Positions 59,758-64,000 of a stretch of 64,000 bases of DNA are shown piece after piece. Position numbers and translations under genes: made by a program. The notes beneath the pieces are model-generated. The model worked only from the letters and a program-made list of their open reading frames with translations, ran no database searches and had not been told where the DNA came from. The DNA comes from Embiotoca jacksoni (taxonomy: Eukaryota > Chordata > Actinopteri > Embiotocidae), in NCBI GenBank assembly GCA_022577435.1, contig JAKOON010000067.1:616252-680251 (forward strand). Direction: 5' to 3'. Position 1 is the stretch's first letter; each line of letters opens with the position of its first letter.

Positions 59758-60864
59758 AGTAAGTCACAGACAGGTTAATCTGGCCTTCATTCAGTCAGAG
59801 GGAACATCAATAAGTCTGTTTCCTGAGGACATGTCGGCGGTAGTTGTACTACTCCTGACATTTTCCATTTCATACTGTATTATACTGCATTTCAGGTGGA
59901 AATCGTGTACTTTTTTTGTTGTTGTCAATGTACACTCAAATAAACTCATTTAAAAGGACCAGATGAGTGCTTTTCATTGGCCATTGGCTTCCATTCATTT
60001 TCGAGTAGCAATTTCAACATGTGTAATCATTTACAGAAAAACAACCGCTTACTTTAACTTGGCCTTTGTTTATTGTCACTAAAATAAACGGTATTGTTGT
60101 TCCAAATGGGTCCAACATGGGAAAAAAAAAAAAATCATCCAGACAGAATCAGTAACTGTAAAGGCCAAAACAAACACTCTTGAGGTCGATGGATGAGGGA
60201 CACTTGGGAGTATTTTAAAACTCTCAGTGTCTCCAACAGCAGACTGGAATGGGTTTTGAAAAACATCTTTCGCGACACTTTTAGTCCTGATTTTTTGCCA
60301 AAGTATTTCTCAAAGTTTTATTCTTGGCTGTGATTAATAGTCTGGAAACCTCTGTTTGCATTAAGGGGGGGCTAATGATGTCAATAGTTTGTTTTGAGCG
60401 TTGTATTAATATATCATATTTTCTGCAGTGGTCATTTACCGACACGGCGTTGCACTCTGCTATCATTGGGGGAGGAAGGAGGTACATGGAGGTTAATGCA
60501 GATTGCTTAAAAGGCTGCTCCAGTGGTTTCCACATTGACCCGAAGGTCTACGACCATTAGGATGCACCTACAGGAAACAATCCTCAGTTTGAGCTTGGCC
60601 CGACTCTCCGTCTGGTGATACCAACGCTTTACTTCCACATTATTAAAATAGGGAATTAAAGTGTGAACAACAGAAGTTGCATTGAAGTATTTCGATATCA
60701 AAGATGGATATCATTTTGAAGTTTGCATCTACTTTTGCTTTTATTCACTTAAAGGCTGTTTTTTTTTTTTTTTTACCTTTTACGGTCAATAAAATAAATC
60801 TACATTTAATCGGTCACGTATTTTTCTCTCTGGTCATTCAAAATGAATCACTTCCTGTCTGCAG

Positions 60865-61051
60865 GGTCCTGTGCACTGAGAGTGACTGACGAACTGTGGA
60901 GCCATGGGCTGCGGGCTGCGTAAGATGAAGCCAGCGTCCGAGGAGAGCAGTCCGGGGAAGATTTACTCCACCTTGAAGAGACCGCAGGTGGAGACCAAAG
61001 TGGGCGTGGCCTACACGTACCGCTACCTGGACTTCCTGATCGGCAAAGACG
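60865..61051 (+). CDS. rftn1: Raftlin first coding exon (rftn1 by synteny)
   Basis: After acceptor cctgtctgcag (60864), 39 nt of 5' UTR precede ATG 60904 in good context (gccATGG). 49 codons plus one base end at donor gtaaga. The protein starts MGCGLRK and contains PGKIYSTLKRPQVETK, the hallmark of the raftlin family. Gly2 and Cys3 are the myristoylation and palmitoylation sites that place raftlin in lipid rafts. Raftlin supports B-cell receptor signalling and TLR uptake in mammals. Some residues (RK, SSPGKI, AY) resemble RFTN2, others are common to both. Position next to plcl2 in divergent orientation favours rftn1. The rest of the gene is beyond the window. Confidence 0.88.
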
Positions 61052-62105
61052 GTAAGATGGACCCATCTTCTCTCTTTAAAATTGACGTTCCCGTTCGCCT
61101 GCAGGAAATCCAATTTTTTTTTTACCCGTCTTAATTTTAGTAGCTTCTATTTTTATTACGAAATAAAAGAGTGCAGCCCAAAATCTTTAACTGTGAGATC
61201 TGGAAATCTCTGCAAAGCAGATATTGATCAGTAATCCTCACGAGCCGCTCCAGCAGATATGTTATGGTCCTTTTTTGTGCTGCCGGGTCATAAAAAGAAA
61301 ATCTAAATTATTGCACTTTTATTCCTCGTGCACAGCTGAAATTACATGAATAGCTCAAAGGCTTTCTGCTGCGTCATATCGCTGCGTGATGAGGCGTCAG
61401 CGCGCTTTACAAGTTCTGCAAGGCGCTGATCCGCAGCTGTAATATACGACTCTGGTTCTGTGTGTGTTTTCCTGAATAATGCTTCCTCCCGTGCGATTAA
61501 TCTGTCTCCCCCCTCCCTCCAACCCTCCCTCTGAAAATGCCATTACACCAAAATGTCCCACAGAAAAAAAAAACATTACGGATTCAGAAGCAGGAGGAAA
61601 TCTATCAGCGGTATAAAAAGCAGAGCGGCTGTAATTTTAATCAGGATTTTCTTGTAACGACGCAGCGTTAATTAGCGCTTGTTCCCCCCATACAGCAGCT
61701 TCCATTATAATTTCTTCTTGCTTTTTCGCATCGTGCTAATGAAAGAGAAACTTTTCCAGGCCGATCCACGTCAAACTTCCCGCTGGCGAGCCATCAATTA
61801 TATCCGACCCGCTTTGCAAACAAAGTACAATAAAGAAAATAAATGAGAAAAAAAAAAAAAAGTGTGACCTGCTGAGGTTGGAGAGAGACTTGTTGTTGTT
61901 TGTTCAAGGTCACAGGACTGTTTGTGTTTGTTAGCTTCGGGGTGTTTCAGCGAGCAGGTGGAGCTGTAAACAAGCGAACGCGTTACCGACGGAGACGTTG
62001 TTGTTGTTGTTGTTGTTGACAGAAACAATCGGAGGCCGAATGCGGCGTGAATGTAAAATATGGAAATGAATCAGTTCCCTTTGCGAAGATAGCATCCCTC
62101 CGCCG

Positions 62106-62119
62106 ACACACACACACAT

Positions 62120-62188
<69 letters not shown>
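62106..62188. repeat. (CA)n microsatellite
   Basis: About 41 CA units with one TG interruption. Confidence 0.95.
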
Positions 62189-62192
<4 letters not shown>

Positions 62193-62517
62193 GTGAAGGC
62201 CGGTAGAGCCCCCTCCTCTCCTTCCTCTCCTCAGTCGGAGGTGTTTATGCGATGGGAGGTGGGCGTTGCTTCCTGAGATCCAGCGACCGACTGACTTCGT
62301 GGCCTCTTTGTGTGTTTTTTTTAACGTCTGTAGAGGATTATTATTTCTGTACATTTTGTGTTGTATTTAAAAATTTACAAGAGTCCAAACATGCAACAGT
62401 GCCGAAAAAAGGGGGCTGTGATAACTCTGGGTTTATTTTAAGCTTAAAAGGAGGTTATATTAGGTCTCAGCAGAGTCGTTTTCTGTATTAAGTAGGAGGT
62501 TGTTTTCAGTTTTTTTC

Positions 62518-63190
62518 CTCAGGAGTCGGTAGAGACCAAAAACGGAGCTAAAAAGTTGTCAGAAAACATCGGCAGAGCTACCGTGACATCGCCCGTTGGT
62601 TTGCGAACGCTTTGAAGCCTCAAGTCGTCGCCATCTTGTTCTTTTGGCGTCAGTCGGTCCACCACTTTGGTCCCGACAGAAATATCTCCACAATTTTTAA
62701 ATGGATTGCCACGAAGTTTCGTACAGATACTTTGGGTCCCACTAACTTTGATAATCACCATCAGGTTAACATTTTATCAACCCACCATGAAGCCACCCGT
62801 TGGTTTGTGAACTGCCGTTTTGAAGCCTCCAGTCTGATATTTTTGCCATCACTATCTTGCCGACCAATAGACAGAAGCTCAACTGTCAATCAAAACCAGA
62901 CACGCCCCCAAATATGCCCCTCTTTGAGGCTTGATATCTAATAAATGCTGGATTTATTTTGAGAAGAACCACGAGAACACTGATCAGAAGGAGGGAATTT
63001 ATCTAATGATATCATAATGACTGATTGAAAAAACATATTGACTTTGTATTTCATGACAGAAGTTGAGGCTTTTTGAGTCTATTGGATGCAGAGGTATGTT
63101 GGAGCCAGCCCCTAGTGGCCCTCAGTGGTATTGCACTTAAATGCATTGGCGTCACTTTTCAGCCCCGGAAGCTACGTCCATTTTTATATA
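62518..63190 (-). repeat. Interspersed repeat family 1, copy F (minus orientation, extended)
   Basis: The right half (62870-63190) matches family 1 in reverse: 'ctgtcaatcaaaaccagac', 'cccctagtggccctcagtgg', 'ggaagctacgtcca'. The left half contains two related pieces, each with 'cccgttggttt' and 'gaagcctc' (62590 and 62798), so it looks like a partly duplicated or nested copy. Confidence 0.75.
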
Positions 63191-63827
63191 CAGTTTACGG
63201 GCAGTTTATGCCCGAAACACAAGTCCGGTTTAATAATAAAAAATGATATTGCTTCGTAGCTGTTGGACTTGTAAATAAGCAACGAGCAAGTTTTCCTTAA
63301 TCCTGTTTTTGAAATTTATTTCAACCAACGTCAAGTAGCATTAATCTCATATTATAGGTTCAAAAAACGTCATTAAAAATAAGTAACTGAATAAATATGC
63401 AACGTTTGTTTGCCCAATATTCATATAATGACTCCCAAGCTATGTTCTTCACGTCTGATGAGACACAGTATGTTTCCATACACATAAATACGTTTTTAAT
63501 CCCTTAAATATTCAAATTAAGTTTATTATAGTGATGAATTTATGAAATAACACATGATAACCAGGCTCACCACCATTTCAGTAATCCGGCTCCTTTTATT
63601 AGACACGTTAGTCGTAACCTTGACGACGCGCGTTTCAAATTACTGCAGAAGGAGTGGATAAAAATTATTCGACTTGTATGTGAACACACTCAAAGTCACC
63701 GGCCACCTTTGGACAGACAGTTGAGGTGTGAAGTCAAGGTCAGAATTAGGATTAAATCAAAGTTAAATATATTAATGGAGGTCATTGAGGTGAAGGTGCT
63801 AATTGGAAACGAATGTGCACAGGGACG

Positions 63828-63830
<3 letters not shown>

Positions 63831-63888
<58 letters not shown>

Positions 63889-63892
63889 CATG
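63831..63892. repeat. (GT)n with GCGCGC end
   Basis: About 25 GT units followed by GCGCGCGCATGTGTG, again an alternating purine-pyrimidine tract. Confidence 0.94.
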
Positions 63893-64000
63893 TGTGGGGG
63901 GGAGGGGGGTGAAGGAGAGTCAGATTGCTATATATAGCTATCACTCTGTTATTTCTGCCCATGACAGTTATAGCTGAAATGATGGGGGGAGGAGGAGGAG

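Larger units (their letters stand above)
46955..60864 (+). other. Upstream interval or intron 1 of raftlin
   Basis: A 13.9-kb stretch with no recognised coding exon. It is dense in microsatellites (47366-47395, 47473-47559, 47702-47762, 47906-47955, 52722-52759), interspersed repeat family 1 copies C, D and E, a LINE remnant, a (GTCC)n array and a 12-unit minisatellite. C-rich and T-rich tracts fill about 57880-59000. The stretch 56740-56930 looks unique and possibly conserved. Confidence 0.65.
61052..64000 (+). other. rftn1: Raftlin intron (start)
   Basis: No second exon is seen before the window ends. Contents: unique-looking stretches at 61195-61460 and 61590-61760 with homeodomain-type TAAT sites, a GTT array at 61998-62020, (CA)n at 62106-62188, repeat copy F at 62518-63190 and (GT)n at 63831-63882. 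Confidence 0.75.

Noticed and set aside
60865..61051. Assignment to rftn2
   Set aside because: A few residues resemble RFTN2, but adjacency to plcl2 in divergent orientation fits the RFTN1-PLCL2 block. Kept as an uncertainty in the entry.

Overview
The window is nuclear DNA from a vertebrate, most likely a teleost fish. Split genes with GT-AG introns encode vertebrate proteins, genes are compact, (CA)n/(GT)n microsatellites are very dense, and there is a nearly intact Tc1-like transposon plus a degraded LINE. There are no prokaryotic operons, no CRISPR array and no convincing tRNA or rRNA gene.

Layout. (1) 1-4827: 3' untranslated and downstream sequence of plcl2, with simple repeats and a perfect 105-bp tandem duplication. 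(2) 4828-32269, minus strand: a complete six-exon plcl2 gene (phospholipase C-like 2, PRIP-2). All exon junctions can be read and give 1108 codons. Its 15.7-kb first intron holds dispersed repeats. (3) 32270-35880: plcl2 upstream region with a 62-bp alternating purine-pyrimidine tract beside the start codon, GA/CT tracts, an 18-bp palindrome and a degenerate tandem repeat carrying nuclear-receptor DR1 motifs. (4) 35881-39655, minus strand: a CRISP-family secreted CAP-domain gene. Its body is intact but its signal-peptide exon is ambiguous. (5) 40389-42021: a 1633-bp Tc1-like element with long, nearly identical inverted repeats and a frameshifted transposase. (6) 42022-60864: a possible noncoding first exon and the long upstream interval of raftlin, rich in microsatellites, copies of one interspersed repeat family and a LINE remnant. 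(7) 60865-61051, plus strand: the first coding exon of a raftlin gene (rftn1 by synteny), which continues beyond the window.

The divergent arrangement plcl2(-) / rftn1(+) matches the human RFTN1-DAZL-PLCL2 order on 3p24 and its paralogous copy RFTN2-BOLL-PLCL1 on 2q33. Here a crisp gene lies between the two and no DAZ-family gene was seen. Plcl2 and raftlin are both membrane-associated signalling proteins expressed in B cells in mammals, but nothing here shows that they act together. I found no undescribed multi-gene system. The most interesting signals are regulatory or structural: a (TG)35 tract serving as the 3' splice site of the crisp gene, an in-frame TGA in one of its two candidate signal-peptide exons, a Z-DNA-prone tract at the plcl2 start codon, and repeats that carry transcription-factor motifs.
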